Part shown: piece by piece, positions 11,696-23,252 of the stretch | Layout of the letters: each line of letters begins with the position of its first letter | How positions within the stretch are numbered: the first letter of the stretch is position 1 | Source: Siphonodentalium dalli | Taxonomy: Eukaryota > Mollusca > Scaphopoda > Gadilida > Siphonodentaliidae | Length of the DNA stretch: 64,000 nucleotides | Direction of reading: 5' to 3' | Assembly: GCA_032622095.1 (NCBI GenBank) | Contig: CP136064.1 | Span: 46,947,573-47,011,572 of the forward strand | Position numbers and translations under genes: made by a program | Notes under the pieces: model-generated | Told to the model about the DNA's origin: nothing | Databases searched by the model: none | What the model saw: only the letters and a program-made list of their open reading frames with translations

Positions 11696-11806
11696 GTGTC
11701 TTTTGGGAACAGGCAAAATTGTTGTCCCTCGGCCTTGGGCAACAGTTCGATAGTCATTCCGGATACATCGGGACAACAATTTTGACTGTTCCCAAAAGAC
11801 ACATTA
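11696..11806. repeat. Strong imperfect hairpin
   Basis: The arm TGTGTCTTTTGGGAACAG near 11696 pairs with CTGTTCCCAAAAGACACA ending near 11806. The inner parts AAAATTGTTGTCC and GGACAACAATTTT also pair. The loop side contains GGGCAACAGTTC, the reverse of the iterated motif at 11267-11390. Confidence 0.8.
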
Positions 11807-11839
11807 AATAATTGCTTACTATTTGATGATGTGAGATAG

Positions 11840-12471
11840 TATTAACCCACTGAGAGCGTGCCTGGTTGAGTGAGCACCGTTTGTGCGGCGGTAGAGCCAA
11901 GTCCAATAGTCACACAACAGTTATGAGAATACAAGATTCATTTAAAGATTCGTTCGAAGAACAGCTTAGCTCTGCGTGTAACCCCTGACAATACCAAGAA
12001 TTGGGGACACCATGCCATCATTATAATGATAATGCCTGATGACTTCCAATTCCTCTTACATACGCTGAGGAACGGCATGGTATTTAGTGTCATTGTACTG
12101 ACTCATTTTGGACACACATAGATGACAAGTCACTATATATGGAGAGGTCCACTTGTCAACAGAATATTCTGGCATTCGAACACCCCCACAAATAATTCAC
12201 AGTGATTTGTGAATTTTGTGATTTAAAAAATAAATTGACTCTCCCTAATCAATTGTTGTTTTGTCAAGATATAACCACTCACCAATTTGTTAGTCATACG
12301 ATATATTGGTAACACATCACAGATTATCTTGCCAAAGTTTCATTGCATTCTTACTACCACATCTAAAGCTATCTTTGAAATTATTAGTAGGGAACTTACT
12401 TTTTTATATTAGTATCCACGATAAGCAACTGTTTTTGCTGTGTTTAAAACCTATTACATTTTTGTTTACAG
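11840..12471. other. Upstream intron of gene 1, nothing further recognised
   Basis: No additional exon of gene 1 could be recognised 5' of 12472, here or in the more upstream repeats. The acceptor at 12470-12471 is preceded by a T-rich tract, so an upstream exon must exist. It probably lies outside the window. Confidence 0.5.
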
Positions 12472-12576
12472 CGAGATGTGACACAAACCCATGCACGGGG
12501 GATTCAAAATTTCAAGGAGAGGATTGCCAGTGCTACTGTCGCGGAGATACAGAATTCGACATAGTGCTTTGCACAA
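12472..12576 (+). CDS. Gene 1 exon a: six-cysteine module
   Basis: The acceptor follows TTTGTTTACAG and the donor is A|GTAAGTT. The exon is 105 nt, class 1-1. It encodes the pattern R-C-D-x-N-P-C, then D-C-x-C-Y-C-R-G-D and a final Cys near the end. The module is compact and EGF-like in size but with its own spacing. Confidence 0.8.
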
Positions 12577-15500
12577 GTAAGTTCTCACGGACACCGTTAA
12601 ATAGGACAGATCGTCATGAACATGTCCGTTACCATGGAGCCCCAGACACGACACGGTTATGCCCTTAATAATAATGGTTATCGAATGAAATACTAAGCCG
12701 GGCGTACGTCATTCACTGTATATTGCGACATTGTAAAACCAAGCCAGTGATGTGGCGAGGGGGTGGGTGATGGGGAAGAAGTGGAGGAGCAGTGAGCTTC
12801 AATACATGTAGTTGGAAATAATTTCAGACCAAAATATAGAGGTTTAAATTACTCTAGAAGTTTGATCTTCCAACCAGTATTATGAATGTTACGTTGGAAC
12901 ACGCGTATTCTAGCAACATTCCTGAACTAGTTGAACTAGTATCTGCAAATTATTTATACTTAAAACAGACGGAGGTTATGGGCCTATTAGCGATGATAGA
13001 ATCAATTTACAACGTTTTGATATTTTAGTAAAATTTATGGACCGCGAAGTAATCTTTTTTAACAATGGCAGACGGCAGCTTAGCTAGCAATCTTCATTCA
13101 CTAAACAGTTGTGTCTACTTTGAGATAAATGTCAGTTGTTGCCGAATTTATAAGTATTAAACCAATCCAATACCGAATTGAAAAAGCCGGCGGATTCGTA
13201 ATAATTTACACTGTCAACCCTACTGATGCCGCAATCGTCATAAAGAGAGTGTGTCCCCTTCCGATGCCCATACCTGACTACCGAGACCTGCTATTAACAT
13301 GCGCATACATGCATGTTCAGTCGCATTATGTTAGGATATATACAAAATTGAACCTTATCAAATATACAACAATGTGTGTTATTACGTCTGGTCAGATTGT
13401 GCGTCTTCAAATGGAACTTAAGCTAATCACTTTCTTACAACAGATTCATCGGCGACAACTACGACAACGGCGACCACTACGACAACGGCGACCACTACGA
13501 TGCCTCCAACAACGACCACAACAGATGAAGTTACAACTGAAGGAGACGTCACGACTGAGGATATGACGACTGAAGTCGACGTCACAACAGATGAAATCAC
13601 AACTGATGCTGACATCACGACGGACGAAATGACAACTGAAGTCGACGTCACGACAGACGAAATGACGACTGATGCTGACGTCACGACAGACGAAATGACA
13701 ACAGAGGTAGACGTCACGACAGACGAAATGACGACTGATGCTGATGTCACGACAGACGAAATGACGACTGAAGTCGACATCACAACAGATGAAATGACGA
13801 CTGATGCGGACGTCACAACAGACGAAATGACGACTGAAGTCGACGTCACAACAGATGAAATCACAACTGAAGCTGATGTCACGACGTCCCCTCCCACAGA
13901 GACCACGACAACAAGTGAGCCCTATTATAAACTTTTCCAGTCGAAGCATTGTTGAGTTGATTTTCGAAAATGGTGTTAGAAAATCTTTTAGAATTACAAA
14001 TATTTGTTCATTCCATGTTCGTTCTCTCGTATCCATGGTCGGTATTATATGACGTCATTTACCTTACAATACAAGCTACAAGCGGCACATTTCTATTATT
14101 CTCCCGCCGTGATTATGTTCTCTCGTATTCATGGTCGGTAATATACGTCTTCATTTACCTTACAAGCGGCACATTTCTATTATTCTCCCGCTGTGAGTGT
14201 GGAGACCCATAGCTTGTCGATTTTTATTAGTGCGATATTGACCAATTATTACATGTGAGATATATTGTGTTTGATAATGTATTGCTTTTTCTTTAAACAG
14301 CCACCGCATCTAATAGATTGCCGACGTGGCTCTGTCGCAAACTCAAGTATTTCTGCGACTCGATCCCTCTGATCAGAAGAAACTGCGCTGCTACCTGCTC
14401 TAAATCAGACGCAATCGGTGAGCATTTACCCATACAACTCATTTATCATTTATTTAGTATGGATTTGAACCCCACATTTTCTAAATAGATTCTCCAATCA
14501 CTTATAAAAGTATATATATCTACAGAAAATGTATGGCATGCAATTTTTGTGGCTGATTTTGTCATATTTTTTATTTACCGTGAATTTTGGAAATCGGTCT
14601 CATATTTTAAAATTAACGGCAATCCTTTTACGCTGGCTGGGGGGCATAACTACTATTAGTTCATCTAACACTATCTCTTCATGAGCCATGCATTTATGTC
14701 TATAAATACGTTATTAGCATTGACATTTTGGCGAAATTTCAGAAGTTAACTTCTTTATCTTCGATGAGATTGGAAAAGGAAGTTCACTGACATTACAAAA
14801 TTAGGACTGTCCTGTCTGTCCACTTGTAGTTGCAGCTAACAGCATCTTTTCATGGCCCATGCATTTATTTCTATAAATACGTCATTAGTTTTGACATTTT
14901 GACGAATTTTCAGAAGTTAACTTGTTTATCTTCGACGAAAATGGAAAATGAAGTTATAAACAACGTTCGTTGGCATTACAGAGTTTGGACTGTCCGCTTA
15001 CCAACTAAACAGACGAACTATTAAATACACTGGACAGCTATGATCGGACATTTGTAAAATCACCAATATAAGTCTAATGCTGATATACCGATATTGCAAC
15101 AAGTATCGCAGAGGGTATAGTTTAAGATTGACCGTGTCTTCGGACGGCAATCCGATTGCACGAAATCAGTCTGTTACTATAAATAGAAAATAATAGTAGG
15201 TGAGTAGGAATCATACTGGGGTGGTATCGTAAAAATAGTATAGCAGCCAATCAGAATGCGAGAAATTCAAGTGAGATATAATATATTGGAATAGACTATA
15301 ATTATTTATCTGGGGGGACGTGCAGCAATATTAGCAGATGGTAGACCAGCGAACACCATGGATTGATTGTTGCCAACCTAATACGTACACGATTAGATAG
15401 CGAACGATACTTAAGGTTAGGACTACATAAGTATCCCGCGTTAATCGGACGGGTGATGCCTATATATAACGTACTTTGGCGAAATAACTGAGATTTGTTT

Positions 15501-16892
15501 GAAAGAACTTACAACACCACAATTGGTCGACTATGGTGAAATATAAGTCAAATTCTCTTTATCGGGTGCGTGTGTTTGTGGGATGTTAGGGAAGCGCTCT
15601 TTAAAAACTCTTCTTCAAACATCTCGTTATTTCGTTAATAATCCGAGCCTCAATCCCAATCTCGCGTACCACGTGCTATTGCGATTTAATAGCAATCGCT
15701 AATCGTGAACCGCGATTAAGTATCTTTCGCTACCCAGTCGTGAGGGAAATGACTGTGTCAGATGTTTCAAAGCAAGTTTCGGGAAACGCACGGTGCTATA
15801 ATGACTGAAGGAATTACATATATATCTCATTGTGCGCATATAAACGATGTGGCATAAAATCTAAATCAACGAGCGGTATACAACGCCATAATTATGTTCC
15901 ATGGTTATATTTACTATAGTTAGCACCCATGTGGAGAGCATATTCATAATATATGAATATATGCATATGCGTTCCATTTAATTTGACAAATTCCGAATGA
16001 GATTAATAGAAGGAACGCATGTCCGATGATCTTGTCCCATACGGACCCATAGATAGCACGCAGTGAATGGACGAGATTGTTCATTTGTGACCCGCCATAT
16101 CAAATCCAGTCGTAAGTCGGGATTTTTTTTACCCTGTGCCAATGCATTCTCTTATATATGCGAGTCGACCATAGGTCGCCTCGCATATATAAGAGAATGC
16201 ATTGGCCTAACAATTTTTTATCATTTTTTTAAAATAAATGTTTCTTACAATTTTTAGGACATAAAATAAAAAACATCCATTACCCTGCAGGGAGCCCCAC
16301 ACATATATAGAAGCATATAGAAGAGTGTCGTCTGCTCATGTTTGTCTGGGGCTCTGTATGGGTGAAATTATAAAATTGTTAAATAATACAAGAAAAAAAA
16401 TATTAAAATTGTAAAAAAATGTTAGGCCAATGCATTCTCTTATATAGGTCGCCTCGCATATATAAGAGAATGCATTGGCACAGGGTAAAAAAATCCCGAC
16501 TTACGACTGTATTTGATATGGCGGGTCACATTTGTTAAGAATCGCACTCGGTGGAATTATCGCCCCTCGCAAAATCACACACACAAAGAAGAAGGAATTG
16601 TTAGGCCATACCTATTTATACCTTTGGAAGGCCGTATTCGTGAGATCGCAAATGGCGAGGTTGTGTAGATGTGTTCAATGCACGCGCCTCATACCGGTCT
16701 CCTTGTGCTGTAGTTAATAGACCGTTTCTAAATGGATGTGTTACATTGTCGATATATTTTATTTCAGTTCCATGCACCGACAAGGACAGAGGACGATTCT
16801 GCAGAAAAATGCAAATGAAAGGAGTGTGCGGCAGGAGCAAACGCATCCGCAAACGATGCAAAGCTACCTGTGGACTTTGTTCTTCGTCATAG
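12472..16892 (+). CDS. Gene 1: 3' end of a secreted Cys-rich/ShKT protein, possibly astacin-family
   Basis: Four exons with consensus GT-AG boundaries: 12472-12576, 13444-13914, 14301-14417 and 16768-16892 (stop TAG). The product fragment has, in order, a six-cysteine module with the pattern CDxNPC...CxCYC...C, a Thr/Asp/Glu repeat linker of about 157 residues, a four-cysteine ShKT-like module and a full six-cysteine ShKT module. ShKT modules are disulfide-bonded extracellular domains and are common at the C-termini of astacin proteases and related secreted proteins. The Thr-rich linker is a likely O-glycosylated spacer. The 5' part, which would show any catalytic domain, is absent. An astacin gene lies downstream on the same strand, so a tandem paralogue is the favoured reading. 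A mucin-like or other ShKT protein remains possible. Confidence 0.8.
13444..13914 (+). CDS. Gene 1 exon b: Thr/acidic repeat linker
   Basis: 471 nt, class 1-1. It begins with a Thr/Ala run, then repeats an 11-residue unit of the form DVTTDEMTTDA / DVTTDEMTTEV, giving a 22-residue (66-bp) higher-order period, and ends with SPPTETTTT. There are no Cys or aromatic residues, so it is presumably an extended, O-glycosylated, acidic and possibly Ca-binding spacer. The donor is ACAACAA|GTGAGC. Confidence 0.8.
13985..14205 (+). repeat. Intronic tandem repeat, about 105-120 bp, two units
   Basis: Within the intron 13915-14300, GTTCTCTCGTATYCATGGTC followed by CAAGCGGCACATTTCTATTA occurs twice. The second unit has lost a short stretch. 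Confidence 0.8.
14301..14417 (+). CDS. Gene 1 exon c: ShKT-like module with four cysteines
   Basis: 117 nt, class 1-1, between TTTAAACAG and GGTGAGC. The sequence has WLCRKLKYFC, then RRNCAATCS. Compared with the ShKT pattern it keeps Cys 2, 3, 4 and 5 and lacks Cys 1 and 6, which pair with each other in the family. Confidence 0.75.
14418..16085. other. Gene 1 intron c, first part
   Basis: Contains a diverged tandem repeat of about 170 bp (about 14655-14825 and 14826-15005), sharing ATGCATTTATKTCTATAAAT and TTCAGAAGTTAACT. At 15661-15740 (minus) it also holds a copy of a dispersed repeat seen again at 35610-35700 and 46030-46110. Nothing coding is recognised. Confidence 0.6.
16086..16530. 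mobile_element. MITE family A, copy 2
   Basis: Terminal repeats TGTGACCCGCCATATCAAAT match the element at 10182-10638. The internal segment is in the opposite orientation relative to that copy. The second internal palindrome has lost part of its centre (TATATAGGTCGCCTCGCAT). It sits in the last intron of gene 1, upstream of the terminal ShKT exon. Confidence 0.85.
16768..16892 (+). CDS. Gene 1 exon d: terminal ShKT module and stop
   Basis: The acceptor follows ATATTTTATTTCAG. The exon encodes VPCTDKD, RFCRKM, GVCGRS, RKRCKATCGLC and then SSS-stop. Six cysteines are in ShKT order, and the module is strongly basic. ShKT as the last domain is typical. No clear polyadenylation signal is seen before the MITE at 16966. 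Confidence 0.85.
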
Positions 16893-16961
16893 TGATCGAC
16901 AAGATTACACAAAGGTACTTGCAGTGTTATGGCTCATTTGAACTTTTGAATTATGTGTACA

Positions 16962-17403
16962 TTAAAGGCCCACTTAATTTTCGAACCACCAGATCACATT
17001 ATATACAACATATTCCACATTATATACCATTTGGAAGAGGAAGCTCCAAAACATTGTATTATCAACTGATCGGGTCGAATAAACTGGGAACATTGTTTTT
17101 GTCGAGGCACTGAAGTGTGTTCTGTGATTAATTTTGATCCAGACTGTACTATAGAGTCTATTATTCTCAATGGAAGGGGAATAACTATCTATTAGTTTGA
17201 ATTCTGATGCATTGTGGGTTTACAAGGGGGAAGTCTTGAACTGAATCTGAGAATCTCTCTCACTTGGTGGACACTCCAAGGCCACAGCTGTTCCGTATTC
17301 TGATGGAATATATATATTTTGGTTCCTCTTCCAAATGGTATATAATATGGGATATGTTGTGTATAATGTAATCTGGTCATTCGAAAATTAAGTGGGCCTT
17401 TAA
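16962..17403. mobile_element. TTAA-flanked MITE, family D, copy 1
   Basis: TTAA at 16962-16965 and 17400-17403 flank termini AGGCCCACTTAATTTTCGAA and the complement. The inverted arms extend about 90 bp (TCACATTATATACAACATAT against its complement near 17355-17375). The interior has ATGGAAGGGGAATAACTATC. A TTAA target with AGG/CCT ends fits Kolobok-type elements (piggyBac ends usually start CCY). No transposase is present. Confidence 0.8.
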
Positions 17404-19167
17404 ATATGTTTAGCATCGATAATATGGGTCGATTAATACAAGAACTACCGATATACAAACTAAATACAAACTGAAGCAACTTAACGAGACCAAAGGTATT
17501 TAACAGCTATTTTATATTTCTCACACAGAAGTTAGACGAACATTCGTCAGTTTTACCATAATGTGATATAGAATAAGAATTGACTTTTTGTATTGTGTCA
17601 AGCTGAAGACACTATTCCAATACATGTAGGTCTTGATTATGTCTATATGTGACCAGTCAACATATACTGTACATGGAGACATCCATGTCCTCTATTTAAT
17701 TAGTTTTCGATGTTACGTTGTTCTCTCGCGCCACATGTATGTATGAACTCCCATTTCATATTCCCCTTTGTCTTGCAAACAGCACCTCCCTGGGCTTTAG
17801 TGTTTATACATTTTCTGGTGACAACACATCATAGAACACGAGATACATATCTAGCTGATGTGATAGTGTATATATAAAGTGATAAGTTAAACGCGACAGG
17901 CACGACTTGAATATTTAAAAAGTAACTACTCGAATTTTACTCGAATAATTAGGATTTAGGAAAGACTGCTAAAATGGTATTTTGAAAAATATAACAATAC
18001 TACACGCATTTCTTCAAGTTTTCTAACTGTGAATAGTTTTTAATTCAATGAGATCCCATCCGCTGCTGTAGTAAATAAACTATGAGAAAGAAAGGCTGTC
18101 AATTTTTCTAAAGAGACGATATCATTATTACTATAATATGCAAACGAATTAAATCAGGCAACACATTGTTGAATTAAACACGAATCACAAAAAGGTACAA
18201 GAAAACTTGGTCGCAGTTAGCGGCGACACTCACTGCGTGTTGAGTCATAACAAGATCTACTGCGTAGCATATTGCTGGATCGGTGCACCAAGTTTAAAGC
18301 ACGGAAAGTTACGGAAAATGGGATTAGTGTCTGCTATTTCAACTGCAACCATTTGACGCCATTTGCCACTGTGTAACATAACTACAATCAAACTTCTGAT
18401 CGGGGCACGTTTCAAATATTATCACAAAACAGACACAAAACAAACAGGTGAAGTAACTCAGCTGATGTTGCACACATTAGAAGTGTTTTAAAAGATATAT
18501 TTGCAATAGAAATTGTTATGTTCTAAAAATAACCACATTTGCTCTGCCACTTCATAGAAAATAATTGAAGGAATCAAATTTCCTGGTGACCGACTCTATC
18601 TCAAATTTATTATTTCACACCCAGAAGCTATAAAGAAATTTCAGGGAAGATATACACCCTCTTTAAGTAATTATATGATATATTATTCAATTGAGAACGA
18701 ATACATCATGTCTATATGCACAACAAGCTCTGCATTCAAACAGACATGTTCAGTTAAAGTATCTACTATATTTGTCGTTATTTTTCAGGGGAAGATTGAC
18801 AGTCTTATCTTTATGATGTCACCTACTCTCCCAGACTCCGAGAAGGCAACAAACCGTCCGAGACTTTCTGTCGTCGTCTATAATCCCTGCTTACTACTAT
18901 ACTACTATTGTGTGTATTCACTTCAGACTTTAGCTTGTACTTTAACTAAATAAACCAGTATTCTTATTGCGCTAATAGGTGGCCATTAAATTTAGAGTGT
19001 ATTCATGAACAGCTGGACCTATATTTTCAATTTTTTTTAGATGTCTCTAATAATTATTAGTCACAGTATAATCTTTAAAATGGATTGTTACATAATAAGT
19101 CCAAATTGTAGGACATTGACATCAAAAATACGTTTTATTCCACATCCGTTGACGCGAGCCACATGTA
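17404..19167. other. Non-coding, nothing recognised
   Basis: AT-rich with no repeats shared within the window and no splice-bounded coding signal. Open frames here are under 100 codons and show no domain. Confidence 0.5.
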
Positions 19168-19522
19168 TTAACCCTTTACCCAACAAAACGGCCCAAAACG
19201 CCCAAATAAAGCTTCAACAGCCTAAAATATCTTCGGTCTGTCTCAATAACACCATAAAAATATGGATATAATTGGAACCGGTTCATTGACCACATTGTGA
19301 TGGTTACAGTTATGCCCTGTGCCAATGCATTCTCTTATATATGCGAGTCGACCATAGGTCGCCTCGCATATATAAGAGAATGCATTGGCCTAAATTGTTT
19401 TTATCATTTTTAATATGTGTTAAGCCAATGCATTCTCTTATATATGCGAGGCGACCTATGGTCGACTCGCATATATAAGAGAATGCATTGGCACAGGGCC
19501 GTTCTGTTGGGTAAAGAGTTAA
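19168..19522. mobile_element. TTAA-flanked MITE, family B, copy 1
   Basis: TTAA at 19168-19171 and 19519-19522. The termini are CCCTTTACCCAACA and TGTTGGGTAAAGAG. The left side carries AATAAAGCTTCAACAGCCTA and TGACCACATTGTGATGGTTA. Inside are two GCCAATGCATTCTCTTATAT palindromes, the same core as in family A. A TTAA duplication with CCC ends fits a piggyBac-like nonautonomous element (inference). GTTGACGCGAGCYACAT lies just outside both ends. Confidence 0.85.
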
Positions 19523-20273
19523 ATGTAACTCCGTTGACGCGAGCTACATCTATTCAACGTAACCCCATCATGGAACAAATACTGTTCTATACCACAAGGG
19601 GAGTACAAACCAGAGCTACCACGTGTTGACATTGTTTCCAAAAAGCGATGACGTGCAAGGCGTCAATGGTCCGCTCAGTGTGATGGACAGATTATTTCCA
19701 AACTTTCGTCAGAATTAAATCACAATAAAGGTAGTTCAATGGTTATCAGAGTCATGGATTGAACTTATCCGACACCATGGGTTTGGAATAAATACAGAAC
19801 ACAACATGCATAATAATCGAGAATCTTTAATCGAGTTCGCTGCGGGTGGCTCATAAATACTTTCACTCACGCTCCGCTTTCGTGAAATATATCCTCGCGC
19901 CATCCGCAACTCATTGCATAAAAGATTCCCGATTAAGATGTGCGTTGTGTTCTGTCTACAACAGCGCATCTGTAATTTGACCTGGACTCGGGAATAACTT
20001 ACATTCAATTTATTTTATTACATGGTAGGTTTATTGATATATGATGTATTTGCATACAACAAATACTGTAACAAAATTGTTCAATGAAATAAATTTATTC
20101 ATAGAATCTGATTTTGTCAAATATTCTGCCAATATTCTGCCATCATAGGGCAGCGGTATGTTGCAAGCACATCTGAGTTGAATCATACGCTTACATATAT
20201 TGCCGCAACGAATCGCTGCATTCCATGCAAGTAGTGTATGAGATCATTTAGGGAACATACTTTTGCCATATGC

Positions 20274-20372
20274 TTCAAGGGGTTATCTGTCTTCAAGGGG
20301 TTATCTGTCTTCAAGGGGTTATCTGTCATGTACTTCAAGGGGTTATCTGTCTTCAAGGGGTTATCTGTCGTT
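20274..20372 (+). repeat. 18-bp minisatellite
   Basis: Five units of TTCAAGGGGTTATCTGTC, with one short interruption (ATGTAC) and a truncated last unit. The frame reads SRGYLS repeatedly but has no gene context. Confidence 0.9.
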
Positions 20373-20677
20373 ATCTGTCAATAATGTGAAAAAGTTAGCC
20401 CATTATGACGAACTGCTTGACACGCTGCTAAGCGAATATGCCAGCATGTGAAAGTTTAGACTAAACTTTTCCGCGAAAATTTTAGTATATGTATGATAAT
20501 AGGGATGTTGGTATTGAATACGTCTAACTTCTAGCTGGACAAGCAATAACAAGAAGCCCAATTCTATGTCGCGAGACCGTGGCCCATGGTAGAACAATTA
20601 TAGTATGTTGATCAATTCCGCATAACATCAATTCTGAAATTAAATACGCAGGAGCATCGACTTTATTTTCTACTGAA

Positions 20678-21077
20678 TTAACCCTTTACCCAACAGAACG
20701 GCCCTGTGCCAATGCATTCTCTTATATATGCGAGTCGACCATAGGTCGCCTCGCATATATAAGAGAATGCACTTGCTTAACACATTAAAAATTATAAAAT
20801 TGTTAAAGAATGTAAGAAAAAATGGTAAAAAGTGTTAAAAAAAGATTTTTTTAGGCCAATGCATTCTCTTATATATGCGAGGCGACCTATGGTCGACTCG
20901 CATATATAAGAAAATGCATTGGCACAGGGCATAACTGTAACTATCACAATGTGGTCAAGGAGCCGGTTCCAATGATACCCATATTTGTATGGTTCTATTG
21001 AGACAGACCGAAGATATTTTAGGCTGTTGAAGCTTTATTTGGCCGGTTTTTGGCCGGTTTGTTGGGTAAAGGGTTAA
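20678..21077. mobile_element. TTAA-flanked MITE, family B, copy 2 (reverse)
   Basis: TTAA at 20678-20681 and 21074-21077, with terminal repeats CCCTTTACCCAACAGAACGG and the complement. Orientation is opposite to 19168-19522 and 45315-45713, and the AGGCTGTTGAAGCTTTATTT segment is on the right. It contains the two core palindromes. Confidence 0.85.
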
Positions 21078-21990
21078 GTATGGTACGTTTTTGTGTAGCC
21101 TACTGTTGTATTCGAAATAGATCATAGTTGTCTGACTACTGGATACTAGTGCTCGCCATCGGGAACAGAGTTTGGTATGCTTGGTGGACGAAATCATTCT
21201 AAACCTTCATATAATAATAAGTTCCCCGTGCTCCGTTCATAGAGTGGGAAAAGTTAATTCTGTGCAAGGAAACATATTTTTTTTATTTTCTAAATGGACG
21301 AATCCATTGTATAGGATTATCCTTTCCCTCATATTTGTCTAATGTTAAACCAAATATATTCAATGCTATATATGTGTTATATCGATGGAAATCATGCTAT
21401 TTTCCAAGTTCAGCAAGGGCAATAACTCTGACGTAAATCCATGGTCGAAACCCATCGCATTTCAGTATCATTCATTCAGTGCTGTTTTTCTAACTTTCAA
21501 CTATAGTATTTAAGTCTGACTATTCCAATGCAAAATGTCTTTACCGAGAGAAACAGTTCGAACATTTAAGTAAGTTCAACGCAACTCGCATGTATAGTAT
21601 GTGGGTAACATATCCTTTCCCCAAAGCTGGGATGTTTTTGGAGTGAGAATCCTAAAGTTATGAAATGCTCAGCTCAGTCCAACCTCATATCCAGTAAAGA
21701 TATTCGACATAAGAGCGAGATAAACTATAGCTAACCATTGAGCAAAATCACATAAAGCAGGGTTAGTGAATCGGTAACCGAAGTAACGGCGACTTTTTTC
21801 AAATTATCGACCAATTGCTGTACTTAGTTGTACATGTATACCAAAGGTATTTGAGAGGTGCATTTTAACAAAATATGGGAATTCTTGTCTACCAAAGGAC
21901 TCATATCACAATATCAATCTGATTTAACCAATTAAGTAGGTTAAATATTCAGTTGTTTGGATAACTCTAAAAAAAATCTACTTTGCATAC
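21078..21990. other. Non-coding, nothing recognised
   Basis: No repeats or coding signal recognised in this stretch between MITE B2 and the LINE relic. Confidence 0.4.
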
Positions 21991-22680
21991 ATAAGACCAC
22001 CCTATAGAATATGCCTCATGCACCTGGGACAACTGCTCAGAAGCTGAGAGAGAATTTATTGAGAAAATACAGTACGAAGTAGCCAGACTAATAACTGGTG
22101 GGTATAGAAGCATAAATGTCCTTTATATGAATTAGGCTGGGAAATGTCTAAAGACGAAGAAAAGCCAAACTCCACCAATTTTATAAAATATTCTATCGCC
22201 AAGCACCGCCTCTACTCTGCAACACAGTTAACCGCCATCACATAGGAGCAGACAGACATGAATTCAGAAGCATAGACTTAAGACCCCCATTTTCTGAAAC
22301 GTCGTCGTATATCAACTCGTTATTACCCGCAACTTCACGAGAATATAATGCACTCCCTGACGCCGATAGTTTGGAAATGTTTAAAAATAAACTGAACTCT
22401 GATTTACGCCAGAAGCAATCGAAGGTGCGACATTATAACTATTCAAAATACCATAAAGTTGTATAATTCACGTACAACTACGCCTCAAATGTAGCAATCT
22501 TAATGATGACATCTGCCAAAAAACTTATTTAGGACGAACAAGAGCACGTATGGACAAATGGAAACCGCTTACCACGTCTTACTGTACTTCCCCAAATACT
22601 TGAGCATTAGAAACGAAACCTCTATTTTACAACTCTGGACAACAGATATTATAGCAACCTCCAAGGGTGCTTATACCTAA
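21990..22680 (+). pseudogene. LINE ORF2 C-terminal relic, copy 1
   Basis: Decayed coding sequence collinear with 63150-63930. Traces of IRPP...EYASCTWDNCSE, a GWEMS motif, LYCNTVNRHH, RSIDLRPPFSETSS, TSREYNALPDADSLEMFKNK and a terminal Cys/His stretch near 22500-22600 are readable with frameshifts and stops. This is the region downstream of the reverse transcriptase in non-LTR retrotransposons. The element is 5'-truncated and inactive. Confidence 0.7.
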
Positions 22681-23036
22681 GGCATGTGAATGACGTCATA
22701 TATTTTTTTCTATATCCATCAGTGATTATAGATTTTGGAGAAATTGTCACGTGTGGAGATTGCAAAAAACGCGGAATTGGAAACTAAGCATCGCGATAAA
22801 AATGAAAGTAACTCCTTCACAACTTACGAAGAATTCACATGTGATTAAAGTCTATTAATTTCATTTAGACCAATTTCGTTGGTCAGCTTAATGAAAACGA
22901 AAACTGAAGAAGTCATGACGATAATACAGACAAGATTTTACAATCCACGACACGTCTTGTCAATTTGGCATGTCATGTGATCACTGCATGATGATACATA
23001 AATTATTCTTAGCGTTATGTCGCCGAAAATTGAGGC

Positions 23037-23125
23037 ATATCATGTGTGGTTGCTCCACTACGTGTCACGTACGATTCATATCATCTGTGGTTGATCCACT
23101 ACGTGTCACGTACGATTCATATTAT
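23037..23125 (+). repeat. 47-bp tandem repeat, two units
   Basis: GTGGTTGMTCCACTACGTGT followed by CACGTACGATTCATAT occurs twice in succession. Confidence 0.8.
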
Positions 23126-23252
23126 TGAAAGGATCCACGTCGTGCTCGGTAAGACTTAATGAAACCATATTTATACAAATAAATACTAATCATTTTGAAG
23201 TTTTACTTTCGATCTGTTAATGAAATCTTTGCATCAAATATCCTGAGCAAGT

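Noticed and set aside
1-12471. Upstream catalytic exons of gene 1
   Set aside because: No HExxH or other astacin motif with splice sites was found on reading this stretch; it is mostly repeats.
13427-14036. Antisense ORFs of 159 and 196 codons opposite the Thr-rich exon
   Set aside because: They are mirror frames of a coding minisatellite with a period divisible by three; the sense exon has proper splice sites and flanking ShKT exons.
20274-20372. Possible CRISPR array or coding SRGYLS repeat
   Set aside because: 18-bp head-to-tail units without spacers in animal DNA; an ordinary minisatellite.
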